A stretch of DNA of 64,000 nt, taken from NCBI RefSeq assembly GCF_000208745.1, contig NC_030852.1, positions 17,592,958 through 17,656,957 of the forward strand. The letters are read 5' to 3'. Source of the DNA: Theobroma cacao. Taxonomy: Eukaryota; Streptophyta; Magnoliopsida; Malvales; Malvaceae. Below, in pieces: positions 50,107-61,312 of the stretch. Position numbers and translations under genes: made by a program. The notes beneath the pieces were generated by a model, which saw nothing but the letters and a program-made list of their open reading frames with translations, did not search any database and had not been told where the DNA came from. Each line of letters begins with the position of its first letter. Positions within the stretch are counted from its first letter, which is position 1.

Positions 50107-50754
50107 TCACAGATCAAGTAGGCATCTGAAACGACAAAGTGGACAAACGTTGCTCTTCTCCAACCAGCTGACGATGCAATCGTGATGATACACATGGGAG
50201 CAAGGCATTCCACAAGCTTTCATCCCATCCAAAATCTCTTCCAAACAAATAACACACTGTCCTGTAAATCCTTCAACTTTAACCTTCTCCAATGCCTCAA
50301 TAGCTCCCTTGCTTGCACCCCTCAGCCTGAAAACTTGCACATCGAAGGATTCTGCAGAAGCCTCGTGCTCAGAAAGTAGTGCTTCCTCTTCCATTAGTCT
50401 TACAGGACAAAGAGTCACAACAATAGGTATGTTCTTGCGGTTCTTGTTATGTACCTCGTTCGCTGCCGACCGTGCACATTCTATGATCTTTTGCGTCACC
50501 GTTGCATGAAGGCTAAAGGGTACATGCATCTGCGAAAGCTTGCTAGATATAGCTGACCAGGAAGTTCTGGACTGCATCAACTGGCCCTGTGGCACCAAAA
50601 GCTGTTGCATAATGGTTGGTTCATGAGAAACAATGTTAGCAAAGATTTCAATAGAAAACACAGGGAAGGGTGAGGAATCTTCCAGTTGCATCAGATGATC
50701 ATGTTCACCATCTTCGGCCTCAATCTGCCATGCCACACATTGATAGTAAGACAT
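50107..50754 (-). CDS. RING-H2 zinc-finger protein, probable E3 ubiquitin ligase (intact copy)
   Basis: A single-exon frame of 215 residues starting MSYYQCVAWQIEAE. The carboxy end carries a C3H2C3 RING-H2 domain at residues 167-207: CVIC, CSHVYHHDC, then CPLC, with all eight zinc ligands present. Such proteins bring ubiquitin-conjugating enzymes to substrates. The amino-terminal 140 residues show no recognised domain, signal peptide or membrane segment, so the protein is probably soluble. It lies 2.0 kb from VPS29 on the same strand. Copies 1 and 3 keep only the amino-terminal part. The substrate is unknown. Confidence 0.88.
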   Translation of the reverse strand: MSYYQCVAWQIEAEDGEHDHLMQLEDSSPFPVFSIEIFANIVSHEPTIMQQLLVPQGQLMQSRTSWSAISSKLSQMHVPFSLHATVTQKIIECARSAANEVHNKNRKNIPIVVTLCPVRLMEEEALLSEHEASAESFDVQVFRLRGASKGAIEALEKVKVEGFTGQCVICLEEILDGMKACGMPCSHVYHHDCIVSWLEKSNVCPLCRFRCLLDL

Positions 50755-53700
50755 TGTCTTTTGTAGAAAAATAAAAAAGCTTATGAAATAGAGGAGACTT
50801 GACCAAAGAAAGCCCAGATAAATATATATATATATATATGTTGGGTGGGTGACTTGATGCTTACTTACCTAAAGCTATGAAGAGTCGGTGTATGTTTCCT
50901 TAATGGAACTTAATGCGTAAGATTTGCAATTCAACCAACATCGTAGGGAAAGAGCGAGGCTTTAATGATTTTGGTCTTGATTGAATGCTGGGTGGGTGCT
51001 GATTATTTATGTGTGTTCAGCAAAGTAGATATTCCACAACAAACATTAGGAAAGAAGTGACTTGGAAGCTAAAAAATACTTCGTTAGGACAGTTGAGCTT
51101 TCTAATTGTAACTTATTTTCTTGCGTTAAGGATTGAAGAAGAGGACAACATTCCTAATATTATTAGTTGGAATACAAACAAATTGTTTTAAACACGCCTT
51201 GACCCAACACCAACATTTTCTATTTTCTTTAACATTATATTATTGTCACCTCATTATCCTTATTATTAATTTTTTTCATTTGATTTGCCATTTTTCTATG
51301 TTTTTGAACAAGTTAGAATTTTCTTAACGGCCAAATTAAACTAAACTAAACTAAACCAAATTACCTTGACCCAATTTTAACTATATACATATATTTCTTT
51401 ATTTGAGTTAAATTTGAATTTTCTTTTCTAATAAAAACAAAAAAAAAGCAAAATTTATCCAAGAGCCAAATACAATAAAAATAATAAAAAAGAGCATTAT
51501 TATTTCAATTTGATCATATTATTTTCAAAAATAAAATACTACACATACTAACGTACACATAAAACAATTTTTCTTCTAACCACCAATAAATGCAAAGCTA
51601 AAATTCATATATATTAATTTCTTTCATTTGTCAAATGAGTTTAAATATTAAGAAAAACGTAATATTTGATGCATTGACAATATATAGTTCTTATACACTA
51701 TCAACTCATCAACTGCTGTCATCTAATTAATGAGGTAAAACTAAAAATTTTAAGAACTTAAACTTAAATACTAAAAATTTTTTAATAATTAGTTAAGTAA
51801 AAAAAATTATTTTTTTCTCTCTAAAAGTCTATTCTTTTTTATCCTACTCTAACTCCATTATCTTCTTTTTCGCTTCTTCTTCTTCTTCTTCTTCCATTAA
51901 AGTTAAGTTTGACAAAATTATCCAACTTCAAGAGATTTCAAGATAATTTTTACTTGTACTCACAAATTATTTCTTTTTATATGAAAATATTTCTATTTTT
52001 TTATTGTATTAAATACTCTTTTATCTTTTGACTTGTATCCATACAAATCTTTAATTATAATAGAAAATTTAAAACTTTTGATTTGATTTATTACAAGATC
52101 ATGTTATCAAGTCATAACTTTTGATTTAATTTGATTTATCACATAATCATGTTATCACATCATGTCATATAACATATAGATAAAAAAATACTAATTAACG
52201 TTAAAACTGACCGTTATTAATTTTTCTCTAAAGTTAAGAACTTATGTGTGGATATAAATACAAAAATAAGGTCTTTTTAAATAAAATAAAAACATAAAAA
52301 AATTTACATAAATAAAATAATATAAGGTTTTTTTTAATATTTAAGTCTTTGTAAAGTAGATTGTGATAGGCACACATCATTTCAGAAAAAGAATCCATCC
52401 AGATTTCAGGGTCGACTACTTTGCTGCCCGAAGCTTACCTCACTTTTGGCTTTAGGCATCGGTTTATCGTGATTTTTGTTTGCACTGATTCCCATATATA
52501 ATGTTGCAGTTCGCATGCAGTACTGTCATTTTGAAAATGTAATCAGGAGAAGAAGATACAGAGATTGCCTGTCCAAAACAATGGTTCTCAAAACAGGACA
52601 TAACTCACCGTAGACAGCAAGACAAGAAACCATCCCTCATGCCAAAATTTCTATCATTAACACGTACACAAATGATTGGATCACGTGTACTACAAACCGG
52701 TTGCATTTTGATGAATCCATGGAAAATGTTAACAATAGCACATTGTAAACCCATAAGTTCAATGAGCAGAGTGAGTTGTGGCAGTTGTCTTCTTGAAATC
52801 AATTTTGTCAACTTTAACCTCTCCGTCTATGAGTTCATAGACATAGACCACGACACGTAGCCCATCAATATCCATGAGGACAAAGCTAGGGTTCACATCA
52901 TAAGTGATGCTGCTGTATGCACCTGTAGCAGACCCTGGGTTTATAACAACTCCTCCTTCATGTTTGTAAGCAGTGAACTGGTGGGTGTGCCCTGTCACAA
53001 GTATGTCGACATCCAGCTGCCTCTGTAGCATGGCTAGTGAGTCTAGGTCACCCCATGGAATAACCTTAAAGCATCAAGTCACAATAAGACTGATTAGTGT
53101 TGGCTGAAACACACAGATGAAGTAATAAATTCAGATATATTTCACAGCAGCTGGAGATGCATGGTTCATTATAATCCACATCTCTAGCAAACTAATTACT
53201 GATTTAAAATGCATAAAAACATTTAAAAGCCCTTCGAGATATTGTCTGATACCAAGAGATTCTTTTCTGTTCAAAGTGACAGAAGTATCATACCTGATGA
53301 CCATGGCATAATCCCAACTTGAATTGCCCAATAGTTAGTGTTTTGGTCTCGGGACATCTTGTTTCTTCATCATATTCACCTCTTGTAATATGCAAGTCAG
53401 GACAAAGAGACTTCAGGTAATCTTGAACTTCCTGAAATAATAGTCCGAATTTGCTGAGCCAGTGGAAATTTAACAAGAAAAATGGAAAAGATACAAAAGT
53501 GAAATGTTAGAAATTTACAATTTCTATGGGGTGGTTCCCAAAGCAAGAAAAATGACAAACAGAAGTCACATTACATCCTTCTTTTTCTTTCTCTATAATT
53601 TCCAATTTGGCTTATAAAGCTAAGAATTCAACTGATTCAAATTCTTCACAGACTATTCAAATAAGTTATTAACTTTTTATTAATTTCTAAGTTTAAACCG

Positions 53701-53884
53701 TATATCAAATTCAATCCTACTTTAACCTTTAAATAGTTGAGAAAAGGCCACAGGAAAGTTAATGACTACTTATATGCATTTGACACCAAAGATGAAAGGA
53801 GAAGAGAGTATTATTGTTAGCAGTGAAAAAAGAGGTAGGTAAGAAATGCTAAAAACTACATATGGCAGGCAAGGCAGTACAGGA
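50336..53884. repeat. Segmental duplication, copy 2 (RING to VPS29 part)
   Basis: This part matches 37915-41452 and 60904-64000. It is the only copy with the complete RING gene and with VPS29 exon 1. It lacks the epimerase and the RNase H remnant. It differs from copy 1 at a few percent of positions in non-coding parts, including small indels. Confidence 0.9.
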
Positions 53885-54603
53885 TATTCGGCTAGAAGGG
53901 AGTAAAAATTACAACTGATCAAGGAAACAGATGTGACAAGAATTTAGAATAGTAACTCTGTGATTATGGTATGGTACCTTCTGTTGCTTCTTTGAAATTC
54001 AATTTAGAAACATGAAAAAACAAGGAGAATCTTATGTATACTTGGATACTCAGTTGCAATGCATAAGGTAACAAATAATGAACCCTCCTATATTTGCAGC
54101 TTATGGAAAAAAGAATAAATTCAACATCAACAAATGTATGGCAAACACATTGGAATCCAGATCAAGTTAGACTTACATTTAGCATTGGTACACAAGGAGT
54201 GAAAAAAATCCACAACTATCACAAAGAAGAGGATCCCTCTATTGGGTTTATGAGAATAAAACTATAACGCCCTAAATTTGATCATTGGTAATGATTCAAT
54301 TTGCAACAAAAATTGAGAAATTTAACATTGGTCAATCTCTTCAATTAAGACTCAGCAGAGAAGCATAAAACAAATATGCCAAACAAGTAGACCCAAATTT
54401 TACTAGATTTCAGTAACAAAATAACCCACAAAGAAAATAAAAAAGTAAATCAGATAGAGTAAGAGGGATACTTTTATGCAAAGATTGCCGGTGCAAATGA
54501 TGTGTTGGATCTTGCCAGGAACCAGCATGGACTTGAACTTTGGAAGGAGATCAGCTGCCCGATGGGGTATATGCAAATCCCCCAGAGCCAAGACCAGCAC
54601 CAT
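52759..54603 (-). CDS. VPS29: Vacuolar protein sorting-associated protein 29 (retromer), intact copy
   Basis: Three exons (54603-54472, 53431-53294, 53064-52759) join in phase to 191 residues. VPS29 is the metallophosphoesterase-fold subunit of the retromer core, with VPS26 and VPS35, and returns vacuolar sorting receptors from prevacuolar compartments to the Golgi. The protein shows [27 protein letters not shown] and [14 protein letters not shown], all typical of plant VPS29. The start at [11 protein letters not shown] matches known plant proteins; four in-frame codons upstream (to 54615) were not taken. Family members lack phosphatase activity in most hands and act as a scaffold. Length fits the usual 190. 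This is the only complete copy in the window. Confidence 0.95.
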
Positions 54604-55037
54604 CTTCTTCAACAAATACTGCTATCTACCAAACACAATTAATAAGGAAAGAAGTTATTTTAAACAGTAACCCAACAAGAAAACATGAACACGAAAAAGG
54701 GAAATGGTGTGAATTTTTTTATCGCCAGGGAGAGATTTCGATTGAATCCTTGGGAGGAGGCCCAGAAGTGCACATCAAGATAGACAAGGCTCCTCACAAC
54801 CCTTTCGTCTTTCCCTCGTTGACGATTGATTTCTCAGACTGTTCGGTGGCGTGTTGCCACTCCAGGTTTGTTTATTGATGGGAAGTACAGATCTAAACGA
54901 CCTCGTTTAAATTTGAGGGGTAACAAAAAAATACGTTAACTCCTGCTTTGTTTTCTTTTTCTTTCCTTTTTTTTTTGTAAAAAATTTTTTGAAGAGATGA
55001 TACGTTAACAAAAAATTTTTTTGTTTATAATTTATGT
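54604..55037. promoter_or_regulatory. VPS29 5' flank
   Basis: This holds the presumed 5' UTR and promoter of VPS29 (minus). The motif TTGGTAG just upstream of the start could be a 3' splice site of a 5' UTR intron, but this is uncertain. No gene is visible. Confidence 0.4.
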
Positions 55038-56252
55038 GATCAGCATCTCGACATTAAAAAAGCAATCCAAAATGCATACTCAAAAACGCATTATGATTTA
55101 TGTGATTAATACTTAAAGAAAAACTTTAAAAATAAGTTCAAGTGCGACCACGTTTCTATGATTTTCACCCTTACTTAATATTGTTATAAGATTTTCGATT
55201 TCAACAAGCATATGAATCAGCTCAAGTAGATTCACGTGGGAGACCATTCTAACATTATGAGAATAGGCTCTGAGAGATGGGCACTTGCACGTTCACTAAC
55301 AAGGTAATACTAACTCATGACATCCAATATTGCGGAATGCGTTAACTCATCTTTGAAGCATGCAAGACAAAGGCCAATCACTATTTTGATCGAGTTCATC
55401 AAAAGATGTTCCAGCGTTGGTTCTATGACCGATACAAGGAGGCCGTCAAGGTGACCATGCCTCTCAGCCCTTGGGTTGCTAGGCAATTGAGCAAATGGTT
55501 CAATGATGCACTTTACTTTGTAGTTAAACCTATAAATCGAATGGAGTTTGAAATTAAAAACGGGAAGATGGATGGACTCGTAAACCTGCTCAGGAAAACG
55601 TATTCATGTTGTGATTTGTAGACAAATCTAACTTTCTCACAATTTCTTCTTGCAGTTTCTTACATTCATTCATATTTTGTATTTGTTAGTTAATAATGGA
55701 CTGAAAAAATATGTCATCATTGTATCCATGGGCAGACCACGTCGGAAGGAGTGGTGTAAATATATTATGAGTCTTTATTTTTTATTTATTTTGTAGATAT
55801 ATTATTTGATTATTTAAATTTTGTTTTTAGTTTTGATTAGTGAATAGAAAAATGACATATTGTTTGTTACTGAACCTAATAACTTGTTATGAAATATTAT
55901 ATATTATTTAATTTATGTCGATGAGTATAATTTTTAACAAGGTTTATAATTAATTTTAGATAAATACATTATGGAAAGATATAGTACGAAAAAATGATCT
56001 TACCAGACTCAGATTTAAGACAACAATAACAAATAACATTCTTTCTATAAATTTACGTCATTTTGGACTTTTTTTCTTTCTTAATTTTTTTCATTCTCTC
56101 CATAAAATTACGTCGTTTTGAGAAGAAGATTTTAAAGGGTTTTTATGGTTATGATTTTTGAGAGTATAAGAAAGTTTCAAAACGATGTAGTTTTATGAAA
56201 AGAAAGACAAAAATAAGAAAGAAAGAGAAAGAAGGAAAGAAGAAAAGAAATT
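55038..56252 (+). mobile_element. Inverted fragment of the MULE transposase
   Basis: The stretch matches the reverse complement of about 5531-6745. It carries part of the transposase core (HLDIKKAI region) and its carboxy part (FQRWFYDRYKEA and VNLLRKTYSC near 55406-55610), then the same 3' non-coding sequence. It lacks the amino-terminal half, the Ulp1-like gene and any recognisable terminal repeat. It abuts the duplicated block at 56291. Confidence 0.85.
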
Positions 56253-56290
56253 AAATTATAAAAAGGAAGTATCTTAGAAAGCTCAATTTT

Positions 56291-57567
56291 ATGAAAGCTG
56301 TTGCCAAGTCTTCAGATTCGCATATTTGGAGAGGGATATTGAAAGCCGGAGCTGTATTAGTGAAGGGGATAGGAAAAAACATTATGAATGGAAAGTCCAC
56401 TTATTTTTGGACAGATTTGTGGCTACCGTGTGGTCTTTTGATAAACTTTGCAAGCTCAGAAATTTTAGAAATAGAAGCAGCGTTGCCAGTAGCTAGCTTT
56501 TGTTATGAGGTTGGAGAATGGGATTTAGAACTACTTATGCATGTTTTGCCTCAAAACATAGCTCTTATGGTAGCTGCGGTTTAGGTTGATTGCTCCAGTT
56601 TAGAGCAAGATTCAGTTTACTGGACCCTTACAAGCAATGGTGATTTTTCTATCAAGTCTACTTATGAGATACAATTTGATGCTGCTGCGCCCGATGCTCG
56701 TTATTGGAAAAAGATATAGCGACTTAAATCGTCTAGCAGGGTGAGACTTTTTATTTAGAGAATTCATCATAACTCATTACCGACTTTGACTTGGTTGGTA
56801 GAAAGAAAGCTGCATTCATCAGCAGTTTGCTTATGTTGTGGTTTGGCTAGTGAAACTCTGATTCATGCTTTGCGAGAGTGTAAAACATTCAAAGAATTGT
56901 GGCTTCAGTTCAATCCAGATCTGTCCAATGATTTTTTTTATGGAACTAAATATTCAGCAATGGGTATTAAAAAATATGTCAAGTTCTTTGAGGACTGATT
57001 TTTTACCATAGAGCTCAATTTTCATTCACTCTGTGTGGTATATTTGGCATTGGCGAAATTCTCTTCTGTTCGACAATTCTTTTATTTGGCCTTCCAAAGC
57101 CTTTATTTGGTCAAGGGCTAAGGAGGCTTGGGATGTTCTATCTTATGATACTTTTAGTCTGAAGCATGAGAAGTTGATTAGCTGGGACAAGCCAAAGAGC
57201 TCTTTTGTCAAACTTAATGTAGATGGTAGTGCTAAAGGCCAACCAGGAGTTACAGCCCCTGGAAAAGTTATTAGAGATGAAGATGGGAGTAAGGCTAGCT
57301 GGTTTTGCGCATAATATTGGTATTTCTTTTTCACTTACAGCAAAAAATATGGGCTTTGTTTCAGGGGTTGAAGTTATGTTGGAGTATGGGTTTTAGAAGA
57401 ATACAAGTTGAGTCAGACTCTCTGCTTGTGTTACAAAATTTGCAAGGCTGTATTTCTTCAATTGATCTAAATTTTCATCTGCTTAAAGGTATTAAGGAGA
57501 TGTCGCACACGCGTTGGGATTGTTCCTTATCTCATTTTTATCATGAAGTCAATCAATGTACCAATTA
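56291..57567 (+). pseudogene. LINE-derived zf-RVT/RNase H fragment, copy 3
   Basis: It has the same domain order as the 33299-34582 copy, with its own set of stops and indels: IWRGI...YFWTDLWLP, CLCCGLASETLIHALREC, FVKLNVDGSAKGQPG and VESDSLLVLQN. The first piece (to 56584) is open for 97 residues. Not functional. Confidence 0.75.
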
Positions 57568-57569
57568 GA

Positions 57570-58989
57570 TGATTACAAATTATGAGCACTTGCTTTTAAG
57601 ATTACATTTGTTTGAGTTACCTTGTAGTGAGATTTTACTTTGTTTATTTGCTGATGTATTAGGTATTGCATAGCCTAAAATGATGTGATAAGTTGTTTCT
57701 TTATTTGTAATATAAAAAAAATATACGTAACTTTTTTAACATCAACATTTTTAATTTTTTATGTCAAAATTCTTCATAGCTAGTTTGAGAGGATACAAAT
57801 TATTTAAATTTTTTTTTATAAAATATAAAATATTATTTTTTAATATGAGTTTATTTGGTATGACTTTTTACATTTATTCTTATATATTTACATCAAGATT
57901 TTGAACATGTTAATTTTAATTACAGGAATTTTTATCCTTATTCTTATACATTAACCTTAAAATTTAAAAATATTAATTATGTAATTATTATGTACATGGC
58001 AAAGGCTACAGTAAAGTCGATCTTAGGTAAGGTTAAGTCAAGTTTAAATTTAAATCAATGGTTAAAATTAATTATTAAATATTTGATGGTCTTAATTTAC
58101 TGACTTTACAGTAATGTAGACATAGAAGTATTGTATAGAGGTTTGTGAGGAAGAGATTTTAGAGGCCAAAAACCAATAAATATGAGGCATTGATATGTAA
58201 AACTTGTTATTCAATTAAACATTTAAAAAGTAAATAAAAACAATGAAATGATCTCCCAACAGAAAACTCCCTCTTGTTGTGATTCCGTATCTCTTTTCAA
58301 TGATACCGCGATATTTTATCACAGGCTTCAGTTGGAGTGGTTCCCTGTGTAATGGTTTCTCTCCAATATAAACCATTCCCTGCATACAGGTATGCTTTCA
58401 TTGCATTGAATATTTTATCCTTTCTAAAGCAATATAGCGTAGGAAAATTGTTAGGCAACATAAATCTGAGCTTGTGAACCTCCTTTTACCATATTTCTTT
58501 GACGTTGAAAATATATTTTACTTGCATTTAGAAAAAAAAAACAGAATAGAAAAAGAGAATCCCAACACGAGTAAGAGAAGAGAGGCAGATGACTAGGCAT
58601 CGGGTATATTTGTTTTACTATATAATTATATATATATATATATGTTAAAGAAACCTTGTTCAAGAAAGTTGGATATCCGCTGTAACCAAATATCTATTTT
58701 TTTCTTCAAATAAAGACTGAATTCAATGCAAGGAGTCCGTCAAAAGATTGAGTTAAAACAGAATAATGATTCTTCACAATCTACAGATTCCACTGAATGT
58801 TTACTTTTTCATAAACAAATATAGAGAGTATCTTCCTTTTAAACTCTACTCCTCCTTATCTTATCTGCACTATTTTATCCTTATCTACTGTTTATCCACT
58901 TTAAATATTTAAACCAACCCCTATCTTGCTTATTTCTGTACTCTGTTACATGTTACTTTGATGATTAATTTGAGTTGATTGATCAAACC
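57570..58989. promoter_or_regulatory. Upstream region of the aldose epimerase gene, copy 3
   Basis: Near-copy of 34590-36000, including a TA microsatellite at about 58626-58643. It should hold the epimerase promoter. No gene is visible. Confidence 0.4.
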
Positions 58990-60479
58990 ATGGCCAAGAT
59001 ATATGTCCTCCCTGCTTTTCTTGTGCTTGCTTTGTTGTGTGTGTGTGAAGCACAATATGAAGAAATTGGTGTGTATGAACTGAAGAAGGGAGATTTCTTT
59101 GCTAACTTCACCAACTATGGTGCTGTTATGCTTTCTCTTGTTCTCCCGGATAAAACAGGTATGTTGCCACCCGAGTGCCTTTACTGACATTATTCTGTCC
59201 TTTTAAAAGATTTCAGAAAGAGGTACATACATATGTACGTATAACCATTAATTCTTTTTTTCTTTTATCAGGGAAATTGGATGATATCGTTCTTGGATAT
59301 GACTCAGTAGAGGATTACAAGGTAGTATTCATTCTTCTTCCTGTTTTGTATTTGCCTTTATTTTCATTCGTTGGACTTGTCAATATCAACAATACTTGAA
59401 TCCCTTTTGGTCATCATATATGATGAGATTTTGAGTTTATTGCAGAATGATACAACTTACTTTGGAGCCATTGTCGGGCGTGTAGCTAACAGAATTAAAG
59501 GGGCTGAATTTACCATAAATGGTGTATCTTATAAACTAGTAGCTAATGAAGGCAAAAATACACTTCATGGTAGGGCTTATGATATCTGGCTAATCAAGTT
59601 GCAATTCTCGCAATCCTTCAATAAATTTGTTAAGCTTTCCATTTTTAATCTCAGGTGGCAGCAAAGGATTTGCAGACGTTATCTGGCATGTAAGAAATTA
59701 CAAACAAGATAGCCATGTAACATTTACTTACTATAGTTTTGATGGCGAACAAGGTATGCATACATACACCATTTTTAATTAAATTAAATTAATCTTATAG
59801 TAACTTGAAAATTTAAGTTATTCTTGCTAACACTAGGAATATTTCTCTTAATTTTGCAGGCTTTCCCGGCAATCTTCAAGTGTCAGTGACATATATGATC
59901 ATAGGTACGAACAAGCTAGGCGTGAAAATGGAGGCCAAGCCTTTGAACAAGGCCACCCCAGTGAATTTAGCCCTACACACCTATTGGAACCTTGGTGGCC
60001 ACAGCAGTGGGGACATCCTGTCACACACTCTCCAGCTCTTTGGCTCTAGTATCACCCCAGTTGATGATGAGCTGATTCCAACAGGCAAAATCGATCCTGT
60101 TCAAGGAACCCCCTATGATTTTCTCCAACCCCACGAGATTGGCAGCATGTTGGACCAGTTGCCTCATGGATACGATGTAAACTATGTGCTAGACAAATCC
60201 AGTCCTCAACACCTGAGGAAGGTGGCAGTGGTGCATGAAAGCAAGTCCGGTAGAAAAATGGAGCTCTGGACTAACAAGCCTGGGGTGCAGGTTTATACAA
60301 GTAACATGTTGAAGAGTGAGAAGGGCAAAGATGGATTTGTTTATTCAACTTATGCAGGACTTTGCTTGGAGACTCAAGGCTTCCCTGATTCAGTGAATCA
60401 CCCTAATTTTCCTTCTCAGATTGTAAATCCTGGAGAAACTTACAAGCACTTTATGGTTTTCAGGTTCACTGCAAATTAG
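58990..60479 (+). CDS. Aldose 1-epimerase (galactose mutarotase), copy 3
   Basis: Five exons at 58990-59158, 59272-59321, 59446-59569, 59655-59753 and 59860-60479 encode 353 residues. I found one amino-acid difference from copy 1: Lys for Asn at residue 110, four residues before His114 of the LHGG motif. The predicted signal peptide, Arg85, His187 and Glu318 are unchanged. Introns and flanks are also almost identical to copy 1, so the two are either a very recent duplicate or allelic copies placed twice in the assembly. Confidence 0.9.
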
Positions 60480-60832
60480 GCCGTTATAGTATGTCCGTCA
60501 AAGTAGAAGTTGGAGCAAGCTTTCTTTTCTTTTCTTTTTGGAATTTTCTTTTTGCAACTTCACTTGATTCATAATATGCCCAATTTTATCAATGAAGATT
60601 CAGATTATTCTTTTACTTTGCTTTGGTTTGTAAGGATATGAATTAAGGCTTTAATTGTGCATGTTGACTTATTGAGTCCAAGTCAAAAATTTTTAAACTG
60701 TATTAATTAATGGTTTATCACAACTAAATGCAGTTAAGAAGTGGATTGGTATCTGGAATTTCAATTCAAATCCCAATTAGGGTCATATTAGAATTCTATT
60801 GTTTAAAGAATTAGTTTGTGTGTAAGCTATTT

Positions 60833-61312
60833 TTATGGATAACAGTTCTTTGTAAAAAGGAATTCTATATCAATAATTCTTGGTAAAAATGAATGCACAT
60901 CGAAGGATTCTGCAGAAGCCTCGTGCTCAGAAAGTAGTGCTTCCTCTTCCATTAGTTTTACAGGACAAAGAGTCACAACAAAAGGTATGTTCTTGCGGTT
61001 CTTGTTATGTACCTCGTTCGCTGCCGACCGTGCACATTCTATGATCTTTTGCGTTACCGTTGCAAGAAGGCTAAAGGGTACATGCATCTGCGAAAGCTTG
61101 CTAGATATAGCTGACCAGGAAGTTCTGGACTGCATCAACTGGCCCTGTGGCACCAAAAGCTGTTGCATAATGGTTGGTTCATGAGAAACAATGTTAGCAA
61201 AGATTTCAATAGAAAACACAGGGAAGGGTGAGGAATCTTCCAGTTGCATCAGATGATCATGTTCACCATCTTCGGCCTCAATCTGCCATGCCACACATTG
61301 ATAGTAAGACAT
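60833..61312 (-). pseudogene. RING-H2 gene truncated before its RING domain, copy 3
   Basis: The 159-residue frame is identical in sequence to copy 1. It breaks at the same base (60904) and has the same added tail of about 20 residues. It lacks all eight zinc ligands of the RING domain. Confidence 0.85.
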
